Shown here: positions 1 through 7,182 of the stretch, piece after piece | Layout: every line of letters starts with the position of its first letter | Position numbering within the stretch: position 1 is the stretch's first letter | Assembly (NCBI RefSeq): GCF_011759375.1 | Contig: NZ_JAARML010000002.1 | Span: 124,001 to 188,000, forward strand | Reading direction: 5' to 3' | Length of the DNA: 64,000 nt | Origin: Paraflavitalea devenefica | Lineage (GTDB): Bacteria > Bacteroidota > Bacteroidia > Chitinophagales > Chitinophagaceae | Made by a program: the position numbers and the translations under genes | Notes under the pieces: model-generated | What the model was told of the DNA's origin: nothing | The model's database searches: none | Seen by the model: the letters and a program-made list of their open reading frames with translations, nothing else

Positions 1-1
1 C

Positions 2-862
2 AATACCACACCTGCCGGCCTGTGGCAGGAACTACAGGAAAAAGCTACCGGTGTATTGGAAGCTGCAGACTTTAATATGGTAAAGGAAGAAATGGTCATG
101 GATGAGAATGTAGCCCGCATGGGCGCCTACATCATCAGAACCTACAAACCAGCGCTCACTGCCCTGCACTTCGCCTGTACAGATCACTACGAGCATGCAC
201 AGGGCCGGGATGGTTACCTCGTACGGCGTGCAGTAGCCGGGGCCGACAGGGCGCTGGGCACCATTATAGAGGCATTGGAGCGTGCCGGTATTAAAGACAG
301 TACGGCCATCATCGTTACCGGTGATCATGGTTTTGTAAACATCAATACGGCTTTCAATCCCAATGTGCTGCTGGCGCAGAATGGCCTTATGAAAGATGTT
401 AAGAAAGACGACTGGAAAGCGCAGTTCTATCCTTCAGGAGGCTCCGCCTTCCTGCACCTGAAAGATAAGAATGATGTGCAAACGCTTAACCAGGTGCGTC
501 AATTGCTCAACAGTTTGCCGCAGGAACAAAAGGAGCTATTCAAAATAATAGAGCGCAAGCAACTGGATCAGGTGGGCGCCGATCCGCATGCGGCCCTGGC
601 TATTGCAGCTGTAGGGAATGTTACCATTGGCGGCGCTGCCACAGGCGCCATCGTAAAACCTGCCAAGGGTGGCACGCATGGTTATTATCCCGATTTTAAA
701 GAAATACAGACAGGCTTTGTGGCGTATGGCCCCGGTTTGTCAAAGGGAGTCATCATCAATGAAATGAACCTTACTGATATTGCCCCGGTGGTAGCACAAC
801 TGCTGGGCCTTGACTTCACTACTTCCTCCAAAGCCCCTGCCGGTATCCTGAAAAAGAATTAA
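2..862 (+). CDS. Alkaline phosphatase/phosphodiesterase superfamily hydrolase, 3' part
   Basis: The frame is open from base 2, so the gene begins upstream and only the last 286 codons are seen. The metal-binding core of the alkaline phosphatase / nucleotide pyrophosphatase (ENPP-like) fold is visible: a TDHYEHAQG segment, a TGDHGF segment (Asp-His ligands) and GGTHGYYPD (His ligand), followed by the closing LTDIAPVVAQLLGL segment typical of these enzymes. It probably hydrolyses phosphomono- or diesters in the periplasm, but the N-terminus with the nucleophile and any signal peptide is outside the window, so substrate and location cannot be told. A terminator-like palindrome follows at 879-918. 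Confidence 0.85.
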   Translation, partial: NTTPAGLWQELQEKATGVLEAADFNMVKEEMVMDENVARMGAYIIRTYKPALTALHFACTDHYEHAQGRDGYLVRRAVAGADRALGTIIEALERAGIKDSTAIIVTGDHGFVNINTAFNPNVLLAQNGLMKDVKKDDWKAQFYPSGGSAFLHLKDKNDVQTLNQVRQLLNSLPQEQKELFKIIERKQLDQVGADPHAALAIAAVGNVTIGGAATGAIVKPAKGGTHGYYPDFKEIQTGFVAYGPGLSKGVIINEMNLTDIAPVVAQLLGLDFTTSSKAPAGILKKN

Positions 863-878
863 TCGTTTCAATCATAGT

Positions 879-918
879 AAAAAGGTGGGTCGCCCTCCAA
901 AGGTGGCTCACCTTTTTC
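879..918 (+). terminator. Terminator-like palindrome, AAGGTGGG family
   Basis: An 11-base arm starting AAAAAGGTGGG pairs with CTCACCTTTTT across a loop, ending in a T run 17 bases after the hydrolase stop codon. It would act as an intrinsic terminator for that gene. The same arm and the adjoining YCGCCCT reappear in the element at 58051-58108, so it also belongs to a dispersed repeat family. Confidence 0.7.
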
Positions 919-935
919 GTTGTACATCTTTTTCC

Positions 936-965
936 CCGCAGAGTCTCCCGCAGGGGACTCTGCGG
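936..965. repeat. CCGCAG/CTGCGG palindromic repeat, copy 1
   Basis: Ten-base arms (CCGCAGAGTC and GACTCTGCGG) form a perfect inverted repeat around TCCCGCAGGG. Near-identical elements occur at 16708-16737 and, expanded, inside the GH2 gene at 61583-61634, which defines a REP-like dispersed family in this genome. Confidence 0.75.
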
Positions 966-1098
966 CTATCGAAGCAAACGACCCGCAGCCCGAGCTCACA
1001 ACTTCTCTTGTACATCTCATCGTTTCTCTTGTTAATACCCGGAAAGGGCCTCCTGCTATCAAAAAATCAAGGTAAATTTATCAGGTAAATCGCCGCAC

Positions 1099-1791
1099 AT
1101 GGAAGAATCTGACAAACTAAAAAGGGTAGTGGAAGCACGCATGAAACTCAAAGCCCGCTTTGAGGACAAAATACAATCAACTCCTTCTGTGGCAGATGAT
1201 AGGCCCCTGGGGTCTGGTAAGCCCAATCGCCATGGCATGCCGGTGGTACCCATCGGGCAGGTCGTAACCAAAAAATGGCCCGTGCTCGACCTCGGCATTC
1301 AACCCGATATACCCTTACACGAATGGCGGCTCACACTGGACGGAGAGGTGGAACATCCTGTTCAACTAAACTGGGATGAATTCATGGCACTCCCCCAAAC
1401 CGATGATACTTCCGACTTCCATTGCGTGACTACCTGGTCCAAACTGGACATGAACTGGCGAGGCGTGCGCCTGCTTGATCTGGCCGCCCTGGTACAACCC
1501 AAAGAAACAGCCACCCATATTTTATGTTATGGCTATGATGATTATACTACCAACGTTTCGCTCGAAGAAGCCCTGAAGCCTGATGTATTGCTGGCACATA
1601 CTGTGGAAGGAAACCCATTACCCAAAGAACATGGCGGACCTGTACGCATGATCACACCGCAACTCTATGCCTGGAAGGGTTCCAAATGGATCAGCCGCAT
1701 ACAATTTCTGTCCCACAATGTATTGGGCTTTTGGGAAGAAAGAGGCTATTCCAATACAGCCTATCCCTGGCGCAATGACCGTTATAGTTAA
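1099..1791 (+). CDS. Sulfite-oxidase-like molybdopterin oxidoreductase
   Basis: This 230-aa protein has the oxidoreductase molybdopterin-binding fold of the sulfite oxidase family. The segment FHCVTTWSKLDMNWRGV carries the conserved Cys that ligates molybdenum, and GYDDYTTNVSLEEAL and HGGPVRMITPQLYAWKGSKW are typical later motifs. There is no Tat or Sec signal and no haem or dimerisation domain, so it fits the compact cytoplasmic sulfite-oxidase-like group rather than true sulfite oxidase or MsrP. An FNR-type flavin reductase lies 1.2 kb downstream and could supply electrons; that link is inferred. The physiological substrate is unknown. Confidence 0.88.
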   Translation: MEESDKLKRVVEARMKLKARFEDKIQSTPSVADDRPLGSGKPNRHGMPVVPIGQVVTKKWPVLDLGIQPDIPLHEWRLTLDGEVEHPVQLNWDEFMALPQTDDTSDFHCVTTWSKLDMNWRGVRLLDLAALVQPKETATHILCYGYDDYTTNVSLEEALKPDVLLAHTVEGNPLPKEHGGPVRMITPQLYAWKGSKWISRIQFLSHNVLGFWEERGYSNTAYPWRNDRYS

Positions 1792-2082
1792 CTAATACCT
1801 GCTGGAATATTGACTAAAATCATTTAATCGGCCTGCTTCGTTTCCCTGTTAGCTTCATACTGCGTCAATTCTATCATATGTGCGTAAAAACAGTGGTTCT
1901 ACGTTTGTATGTATTGTATTATACGCTTATATTAGTGTTGTAATTCTTCTGCTCTGTTAGTACAACCCCCTTATCCCATTCCCTCAATGAAAATAGATGT
2001 CACCATATCCTTTGTAAATGCGTTCATAGCATTTGCACGGGGAGCCTGTTAGCACAAGAGGACTGTTAACTACTAAACATCT

Positions 2083-2937
2083 ATGTCCATCAACGACGTT
2101 ATTAATGTATTCCTGACTGCCACCTTGCTTGTCATAAGCATAACGGCAAGCTTCATCCTGCTCATGAAGTACATAAAGAAAAACAAGAACAGCGCTGCAC
2201 AGCAGGAGCTATATATTGGGAATGAAAAGGAAACACAATTGCTCAAAACCCAACTGGAGTTACAGGAACAAACTATTCAGAACATCAGCCAGGAAATTCA
2301 TGACAACATCGGGCAGGCGCTGACCTTTGTGAAGCTCAACATCAATACCATTGACCTGCATAAGGTGGAGGAAACGCAGAATAAACTGGCCGAATCAAAA
2401 GAGCTCATCTCCAAAGCCATCATGGACCTGCGTCACCTTGCCAAAGCGCTCAACACCGATTTTATTAAAGAGGCCGGGCTGGCAGCCTGCATAGAATACC
2501 AGCTTCATTTCCTGGAGAAAACAGGATTATATACCACCCGCTTTCACATGTCAGAATCCTGGTGTAAGAGCCAGCCGGAAACAGAGCTGGTGTTGTTCCG
2601 GGTAGTGCAGGAATTGCTCAATAATATTGTAAAACATGCTGAAGCCTCTGTTATTGAGGTGGGTATGGATTGCCGGAAAGACAAATTGCTCGTTACCGTA
2701 ACTGATAACGGGAAAGGCTTTGAGCAATCTGCCGCATCGCTAACCAGTGGCGACAAGGGGATGGGGCTGGGCAATATGAAAAAACGCATTGCCATCATAC
2801 AGGGCAATATATCCATAGATAGCGCGCCGGGCAGGGGCACCAGCGTGTTCATAGAAGTTCCGCAGAAAACCTACAGTGCCAATAGTCAGCATACAGCCAA
2901 CAAAAGCAGTGATATATACAACTATTTACCTGCCTGA
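2083..2937 (+). CDS. Sensor histidine kinase, HisKA_3 type
   Basis: This 284-aa protein has one transmembrane helix near residues 8-29, a coiled linker, and a NarX/LiaS-type phosphoacceptor domain with His73 in QEIHDNIGQAL, followed by an HATPase domain (ELLNNIVKHAEA N-box, TDNGKGF, KGMGLGNMKKR G-boxes, GRGTSVFIEVP). It lacks an extracellular sensor domain, so sensing is probably intramembrane or through partners. No response regulator is adjacent; a NarL-type partner would be expected elsewhere. The next gene starts 56 bp on and has its own -7-like box, so the two need not be cotranscribed. Confidence 0.9.
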   Translation: MSINDVINVFLTATLLVISITASFILLMKYIKKNKNSAAQQELYIGNEKETQLLKTQLELQEQTIQNISQEIHDNIGQALTFVKLNINTIDLHKVEETQNKLAESKELISKAIMDLRHLAKALNTDFIKEAGLAACIEYQLHFLEKTGLYTTRFHMSESWCKSQPETELVLFRVVQELLNNIVKHAEASVIEVGMDCRKDKLLVTVTDNGKGFEQSAASLTSGDKGMGLGNMKKRIAIIQGNISIDSAPGRGTSVFIEVPQKTYSANSQHTANKSSDIYNYLPA

Positions 2938-2943
2938 CCCGTA

Positions 2944-2951
2944 TATCTTTG
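2944..2951 (+). promoter_or_regulatory. Bacteroidota -7 box before the flavin reductase
   Basis: TATCTTTG matches the TAnnTTTG -7 consensus exactly, 43 bases before the ATG at 2994. The -33 TTTG is not clear at the usual distance (a TTTA lies 15 bases upstream), so this is a half-supported promoter. Confidence 0.45.
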
Positions 2952-2993
2952 TGTTCGGATAGTTTTCTTTATTGATTACATAAATTTTCCTGT

Positions 2994-3671
2994 ATGTCAG
3001 CAGAAGAACACATCGTGAAAATATTGGCGGCTGAATTTGTTACCCACAACGTACGACGCTTTACCCTGGAGAAACCTGTTGGCTATCGCTTTGAACCGGG
3101 ACAGGCCACTGAAATAAGCATCAATAAGCCGGATTGGAAAAACGAGCGCCGGCCATTTACCTTTACCAGCCTCAATGAATGGGAGCATCTTGAGTTTACC
3201 ATCAAAATATATTCCGATCGCCAGGGGGTGACCAATGAGCTGGGCAAGCTACAGCCCGATGATGAGCTTATCCTGCACGATGTGTGGGGTACCATTCACT
3301 ACGAGGGGCCTGGCACCTTCATTGCCGGTGGGGCAGGGGTAACGCCTTTTATAGCCATCCTGCGGCAACTGTACAATACAGGCAAGCTGGGCAATAACCA
3401 GCTCATCTTTTCCAACCGTACTGAAAAAGACATCATCCTGAAAGAGGAGTTCACGGCCATGCTGGGCGATCGTTTCATCAACACCCTTACACAGGAGAAG
3501 ACCACTCAATACGATAACCATAAAATTGATGCTGCCTATCTGCAGGAAGTAGTAAAAGACTTTAACCAATATTTCTACATCTGCGGCCCTGATGCTATGG
3601 TAGATGAACTGGAACAAACGCTTATCGGGCTGGGCGTGCCAAAGGAGAAAGTGGTGCGGGAGCAGTTTTGA
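2994..3671 (+). CDS. FNR-type FAD-binding oxidoreductase
   Basis: This 225-aa ferredoxin-NADP-reductase fold protein has an FAD-binding barrel with the RPFTFTS motif (residues about 46-52), then an NAD(P) domain with GGAGVTPFIAIL and the YICGPDAMVDEL motif near the C-terminus. It has no 2Fe-2S domain, so it resembles stand-alone flavodoxin/ferredoxin reductase modules that pass electrons to a partner. The last 65-130 bases of this gene recur twice downstream (4578-4709 and 4962-5026), each copy next to toxin-antitoxin-type genes, suggesting that its 3' end has served as an integration target. The intact gene ends normally with TGA. Confidence 0.9.
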   Translation: MSAEEHIVKILAAEFVTHNVRRFTLEKPVGYRFEPGQATEISINKPDWKNERRPFTFTSLNEWEHLEFTIKIYSDRQGVTNELGKLQPDDELILHDVWGTIHYEGPGTFIAGGAGVTPFIAILRQLYNTGKLGNNQLIFSNRTEKDIILKEEFTAMLGDRFINTLTQEKTTQYDNHKIDAAYLQEVVKDFNQYFYICGPDAMVDELEQTLIGLGVPKEKVVREQF

Positions 3672-3707
3672 GAAAGATGATAATTAACTCGATATTCAGG
3701 TAGTGTA

Positions 3708-4010
3708 TTAAGCTGAATGCTTGTATTGATATGGCTTTAGCTTTAGCCGCTTTACCTTCTTCTCCGCCTGCTCCAGATCATAACTGGCCTGTAATCTCAA
3801 CCATATATCTGCCGTACCACCAAAAACGGTAGCAAATCGTACAGCAAATTCAGGGGTAACTGCTGCCTTTTCATTTAACACGTTAGAAACAGCAACACGG
3901 GATAAACCCATTGCTTTTGCAATTTCCGTAATAGTCAATCCCCGTTCTTCAACCAATTCACTCTTTAAGATTTCTCCAGGATGAGTATGTGGTAAACCTC
4001 TTTTTAACAT
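3708..4010 (-). CDS. higA: HigA-family antitoxin
   Basis: This 100-aa protein has an XRE-type helix-turn-helix (LTITEIAKAMGLSRVAVSNVLN, written here in two parts as LTITEIAKAMG and LSRVAVSNVLN, about residues 25-45) preceded by the typical PHTHPGEILKSEL of HigA addiction-module antidotes. It binds and neutralises HigB and represses the operon. It lies 9 bp after higB on the same strand, the toxin-first order characteristic of higBA. Confidence 0.9.
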   Translation of the reverse strand: MLKRGLPHTHPGEILKSELVEERGLTITEIAKAMGLSRVAVSNVLNEKAAVTPEFAVRFATVFGGTADIWLRLQASYDLEQAEKKVKRLKLKPYQYKHSA

Positions 4011-4019
4011 GTTGCAAAA

Positions 4020-4304
4020 TTAGTGATAATCAATATAGTCCACATCATTAACATTAGTGCCATCCCACGTAAATATTATTCTCCAGTTCTCTTTAACAGT
4101 CAAAGACCAGTAACCTTTTAAATTCCCTACAAGTGGATGTATCCTGAACATTTGTAGGGATGTAAAATCTTGCGGAATAACCTTTGCCTCATCAAGAAGT
4201 TTCAAAATTTGAGATATCCGCTTTAGCTGATCTTTGGGCAATTTCGCCGTTTTTCCTTCTTCCCATAATTGTCGCAGGGCCTTGTGCCTGATACTTTTTA
4301 TCAT
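4020..4304 (-). CDS. higB: HigB-type toxin (RelE/ParE superfamily)
   Basis: This 94-aa protein matches the plasmid-maintenance killer-protein form of the RelE fold. It has IRHKALRQLWEEGK at the N-terminus, FRIHPLVGNLKGYWSLTV in the centre and ENWRIIFTWDGTNVNDVDYIDYH at the C-terminus. Such toxins cleave mRNA at the ribosome. It is full length, with the conserved Arg and aromatic residues of the C-terminal strand retained, so it is probably active. The antitoxin gene follows after 9 bp. Confidence 0.9.
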   Translation of the reverse strand: MIKSIRHKALRQLWEEGKTAKLPKDQLKRISQILKLLDEAKVIPQDFTSLQMFRIHPLVGNLKGYWSLTVKENWRIIFTWDGTNVNDVDYIDYH

Positions 4305-4721
4305 TTCTTCCGGTGTAAAGTTACGCTTTACAGCTTAAATATTTGTCTTTTTCATTTTCGGAAAAACTATCCAGTTTTTTCTGCCAATAGGCATGGTATC
4401 CCTTTAAAGTTTATATTGGTTAACCATGCCATTACGTAATCCATCCTTAAGGGAGATGTTGTATACCATGAGTTCGAGCATATAATATAATTTATTTAAA
4501 ACTAATGAATAATGTATTGCCAGACAATACCTTGAAATGGGTATAAGTACGGAAAGAGGCTTGTTGCTGTTTTCTAACTGCAGGATGTAGTAAAACACTA
4601 TAACCAGTATTTCTACATTTGTGGTCCCGATGTCATCATAGTGGATGAACTGGAACAACGCTTACCGAGCTGGGTGTGCCGAAGGAGAAAGCGGTGAGGG
4701 AGCAGTTTTTGGACCGGTACA
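4305..4721. other. Gene-poor stretch with decayed gene ends
   Basis: No intact gene is seen. On the minus strand 4321-4409 encodes about 29 residues ending in a stop (contains KGYHAYWQKKLDSFSENEK), which has protein-like composition but no start and may be a gene remnant. The end of the stretch holds the second copy of the flavin-reductase 3' end. Confidence 0.5.
4578..4709 (+). pseudogene. Displaced, frameshifted 3' end of the flavin reductase gene
   Basis: About 130 bases align with 3541-3671. The translated start (LQDVVKHYNQYFYICGPD) matches LQEVVKDFNQYFYICGPD of the parent. It has one extra codon after GPD and loses one base in the run corresponding to CAAACGC, which shifts the frame, and the stop codon is lost. 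It is clearly more diverged than the copy at 4962-5026, so it is either older or derived from a related allele. Confidence 0.85.
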
Positions 4722-4892
4722 TTAATTTCTCTCCCAGGTTACCTTTCCTCTAAGAGCCAGAAGCTGTTTTTTCTTCATCCAAGCTACATAGTTTTTCAAT
4801 GCTTCCTGCACTACCTCTTTTTTAGTCCTCAACTTGCTGAGCTTAATGGCCTGCTGAACAAGGGCATCATCTAATTCAATATTTGTTCGCAT
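4722..4892 (-). CDS. VapB-type (ribbon-helix-helix) orphan antitoxin
   Basis: A 56-codon gene starting MRTNIELDDALVQQAIKLS, then KLRTKKEVVQEALKNYVAW. This is the typical start of the short VapB antitoxin family (DUF2191-like), in which the first strand binds DNA and the tail binds a VapC toxin. It ends with TAA 12 bases past the end of the flavin-reductase fragment. No PIN-domain gene follows, so the toxin partner seems lost, leaving an orphan. The gene lies exactly between the two displaced 3'-end copies. Confidence 0.85.
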   Translation of the reverse strand: MRTNIELDDALVQQAIKLSKLRTKKEVVQEALKNYVAWMKKKQLLALRGKVTWERN

Positions 4893-4961
4893 AAAACATT
4901 ATTTAGGTGTAATGCCTATAAAAATCATAAACATTCGGAGTTCCCCTGAAGACATGCTGAG

Positions 4962-5026
4962 GAACTGGAACAAACGTTTACCGGGCTGGGCGTGCCAAAG
5001 GAGAAAGTGGTGCGGGAGCAGTTTTA
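4962..5026 (+). pseudogene. Second displaced 3' end of the flavin reductase gene
   Basis: These 65 bases are nearly identical to 3607-3671. I count two mismatches in the coding part, and the stop is TAA instead of TGA. The fragment starts abruptly at the codons for ELEQT and keeps the frame to the stop. Its high identity indicates a recent duplication or continuing exchange with the parent gene 1.3 kb upstream. Confidence 0.85.
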
Positions 5027-5083
5027 AAAAGGATAAGCAATAAAGGGCAGTGGTAAGTAGTCCGTTTCCGGGGATACAATAGA

Positions 5084-5374
5084 TTACTTCACTCTTTTTG
5101 TCTTCCTGTTTTGCTGTATCAGGTACGCAGCTTCTGTCAGGCTTTCCACATGCTCATACAGGAAAAGCAGGTTGCTGCGACTGCGGGCCGTTGTATAAGC
5201 GCCTTGATCATTAGTGAGGCCGGCTGTTAGCCATTCCCACAGTACTTCCCGGACTTCATTCAAGTGATAGGTATCAAAAAATGTATCCAGTACAGAGAGG
5301 GGATCTTCCTGCTCTTGCTTCGTTAGCCGTACAGGCTGGTTAGGCACTGCAACCTTTTTGTTGGTTTTTCTCAT
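5084..5374 (-). CDS. Small protein of unrecognised family (member A)
   Basis: I do not recognise this 96-aa protein. Its core (DPLSVLDTFFDTYHLNEVR... then LYEHVESLTEAAYLI) aligns with the proteins at 45194-45505 and 45516-45872: a DP-x-x-V/I-x-x-x-F-F start, an aromatic-x-L-x-x-V-R helix, and a closing (T/E)AAY-hydrophobic-I helix. It looks all-helical and has no signal or membrane segment. It is transcribed divergently from an XRE regulator, with a 28-bp perfect palindrome between them, so it is probably repressed or activated by that protein. The location beside toxin-antitoxin remnants suggests an accessory or mobile function. Confidence 0.7.
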   Translation of the reverse strand: MRKTNKKVAVPNQPVRLTKQEQEDPLSVLDTFFDTYHLNEVREVLWEWLTAGLTNDQGAYTTARSRSNLLFLYEHVESLTEAAYLIQQNRKTKRVK

Positions 5375-5420
5375 AGCTATTGTTTTTTAAAGTGATAATC
5401 TAAGATAAGAAAGATATTTC

Positions 5421-5448
5421 ATAAATCATCCTTATAAGGATGATTTAT
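5421..5448. promoter_or_regulatory. 28-bp perfect palindrome, candidate XRE operator
   Basis: Two 14-base arms (ATAAATCATCCTTA and its exact complement) meet without a spacer, midway between divergent genes 5084-5374 and 5485-5733. Shorter AAGATAA / TTATCTT motifs flank it near 5402, 5453 and 5470. Position and symmetry fit an operator of the adjacent XRE protein controlling both directions. Confidence 0.7.
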
Positions 5449-5484
5449 TTATAAGATAATTCAGCACCTTATCTTTAATAGAAG

Positions 5485-5733
5485 ATGGAGCCTGAAAAGT
5501 TAACATACCACTTAATGAGGTTTGGTCAACGCATGCGTGAAATTCGCAAGCACAAAAAGTTGACCCTTCAGGACTTGGAGGCCACTACTGGAATGCAGAA
5601 TAGTAAAATCAGCAGAATTGAGAATGGGTTGACCAATGTGGAGTTTTTTACTATTGTACGTATGGCAGAAGCGCTGGACGTAGAAATTATGGATCTCTTC
5701 GATTACGACGGCCCGCTCCCCAAAAGCAAATAA
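5485..5733 (+). CDS. XRE-family transcriptional regulator
   Basis: This 82-aa protein is almost entirely a Cro/CI helix-turn-helix: FGQRMREIRKHKKLTLQDLE, then TTGMQNSKISRIENG, with a short acidic tail (MDLFDYDGPLPK). It is a single-domain repressor of the kind that controls small mobile or toxin-antitoxin modules. The gene faces the small protein at 5084-5374, with the 28-bp palindrome 36 bases before its ATG. The neighbouring gene could be its functional partner; whether the pair is a toxin-antitoxin system is inference. Confidence 0.88.
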   Translation: MEPEKLTYHLMRFGQRMREIRKHKKLTLQDLEATTGMQNSKISRIENGLTNVEFFTIVRMAEALDVEIMDLFDYDGPLPKSK

Positions 5734-5766
5734 CTACTTAAAGCAGATGATGTCCAAACGATAGTG

Positions 5767-6324
5767 CTATTGTGTTGGTTCTTCAGACAGGTTGGGTGAC
5801 TGCAGGTCAATTTCAGTAGGTAGCGTTGGTTCTTTTTGGACAAGAGGTTCAGGAGGGGGCAGTTCTTGTATATCCATAACAGTGTAGTGTGAAGCAACGT
5901 CTTGTTCAATCTGGTCAAGTATTTCCTTCTCCCGTTGTTCATTTCCGTTTGCATCCCTTTTGGCCATATATTTCAATCGGGCCATCTCATAGGCAAAAGA
6001 TTTTTTCTGATTCTCCTGGATAACTTTTAAATCTTTACGGATATCATGCAATAATTCATATCTACCCTTATCCTCTTTTACAGCTTGGTCCTCCTCCTGT
6101 GGTTTTACATATGGAGGCATATCTTCCAAAATGTGCGCATATCTTCTTTTTACCGCATCAAGCAAAGTCTCGCTCTGCTTTGCAGGATCTTTCTCAGACT
6201 TTTGATTCTTAATGTGATTGTATCCCAACCCAGTGTCCTTAGCGATCTGGATCATAAAAATTCCATGGGCCCGTAATTGCCGAATTATATGATCAAGTTC
6301 GTTAACTGGTTCTGACTTAGCCAC
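5767..6324 (-). CDS. Hypothetical protein with N-terminal helix-turn-helix-like region
   Basis: The start is taken as GTG at 6324 (VAKSEPVNELDHIIRQL), since the frame upstream of it codes for low-quality hydrophobic residues; an ATG at 6420 or 6513 cannot be excluded. The N-terminal 60 residues (LRAHGIFMIQIAKDTGLGYN, then HIKNQKSEKD) look like a DNA-binding helix-turn-helix. The middle is charged and probably coiled coil (about residues 85-150), and the tail is Pro/Glu-rich. It ends 33 bp from the XRE gene, convergent with it. The function is unknown; a regulator is the best guess. Confidence 0.6.
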   Translation of the reverse strand: MAKSEPVNELDHIIRQLRAHGIFMIQIAKDTGLGYNHIKNQKSEKDPAKQSETLLDAVKRRYAHILEDMPPYVKPQEEDQAVKEDKGRYELLHDIRKDLKVIQENQKKSFAYEMARLKYMAKRDANGNEQREKEILDQIEQDVASHYTVMDIQELPPPEPLVQKEPTLPTEIDLQSPNLSEEPTQ

Positions 6325-6336
6325 TAAAAAATAATT

Positions 6337-6366
6337 ACAAAATGTTACAAAAAATGACAAAACATG
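6337..6366. repeat. Three 10-bp phased A-tract repeats
   Basis: ACAAAATGTT, ACAAAAAATG and ACAAAACATG follow directly on one another just upstream of the start at 6324. A-tracts in helical phase usually bend DNA, and the spot fits a promoter or regulator site for the minus-strand gene. Confidence 0.45.
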
Positions 6367-6657
6367 TCTTATTTGCCCTATATTTGCCTTGTTATTAGCC
6401 TTTGACCGATCCAATACCATAGCCTCAATAAGGCTTGATAAGACTTTTTTTGTCCAAACAAACACACCCGGTACGGCGTAAACCTTCCCGCTGTATTGCA
6501 GTGTACAGAACAAACCATCTCCGTTACATCCGTAAAAACGAGTATAACGGCCCTCACCACTATGGTGAGCGGTTAATCTTGTCTGTATTATGACAAAGCT
6601 AACTTATGAAGAAATATCGGAAAAAAGACACTTCTGAGAAGTCGTAGCGGTAGGCAC

Positions 6658-6692
6658 ATAAAAAAAGCCGGTAGTTAACCGGCTCCTTTTTT
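6658..6692. terminator. Bidirectional intrinsic terminator
   Basis: AGCCGGT and ACCGGCT arms (6666-6672 and 6678-6684) with an A run on one side and a T run on the other. On the minus strand it follows the stop of the 40-aa peptide gene by only a few bases, which supports that this gene is transcribed. Confidence 0.75.
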
Positions 6693-6697
6693 GACAT

Positions 6698-6820
6698 CTA
6701 ATGGCTCACAGTTACCAGGATAATGATGTCAAGTGTAATACGAACACATTGTAGAATTACCGTGATGATCCGTAAAGTCTCGCGTGACTTGGCGGTTGTT
6801 TTCAGCGGTTCTGGTTCCAT
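6698..6820 (-). CDS. Small membrane peptide (40 aa)
   Basis: ATG at 6820 opens a 40-codon frame: a charged start (MEPEPLKTTAKSRETLR), then a hydrophobic stretch (IITVILQCVRITLDIIILVTV) long enough to span a membrane, ending SH. The stop is followed within a few bases by a strong terminator (6658-6692). I know no family for it. Size, single membrane segment and isolation resemble type I toxin peptides or small membrane regulators, but no antisense RNA promoter is evident. Length alone does not exclude chance. Confidence 0.5.
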   Translation of the reverse strand: MEPEPLKTTAKSRETLRIITVILQCVRITLDIIILVTVSH

Positions 6821-7182
6821 AGTAATCAAGCTGGCGCTTTTACAGAGGCGAACCTTCTCCCTGTGCCAGTATCTTTAGCTACTGCATAATCTAAGGACAA
6901 AACAATCCCATACCGGGCCATACATGGCATGTATAGCTCAATAGCATTCCTATGCCTGCTCAGGCATGGGATCTCTGTCTTTTATCACGTCGGGAAAATC
7001 AGCACTATGGGGATGCTGCTTGGAAGTACTTTTCTTTTATCACTAACAGGAGAGAGAAACAAAAAACATTGTTCTCAGGTAAATACACCAGCAAGATAAA
7101 TAAAAAGCCATAAAAAAACGGCTCTTGGTGAGTCTTTTTTGACAGCCAGCCAAAAGACTGAAAAGGGAAAGTCATATTCGAC

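Noticed and set aside
885-1088. Plus-strand frame of 67 codons
   Set aside because: It crosses the terminator and CCGCAG palindrome and has low-complexity composition.
4404-4658. Minus-strand open frame of 84 codons
   Set aside because: It runs antisense through the decayed flavin-reductase fragment and its residues mirror that fragment.
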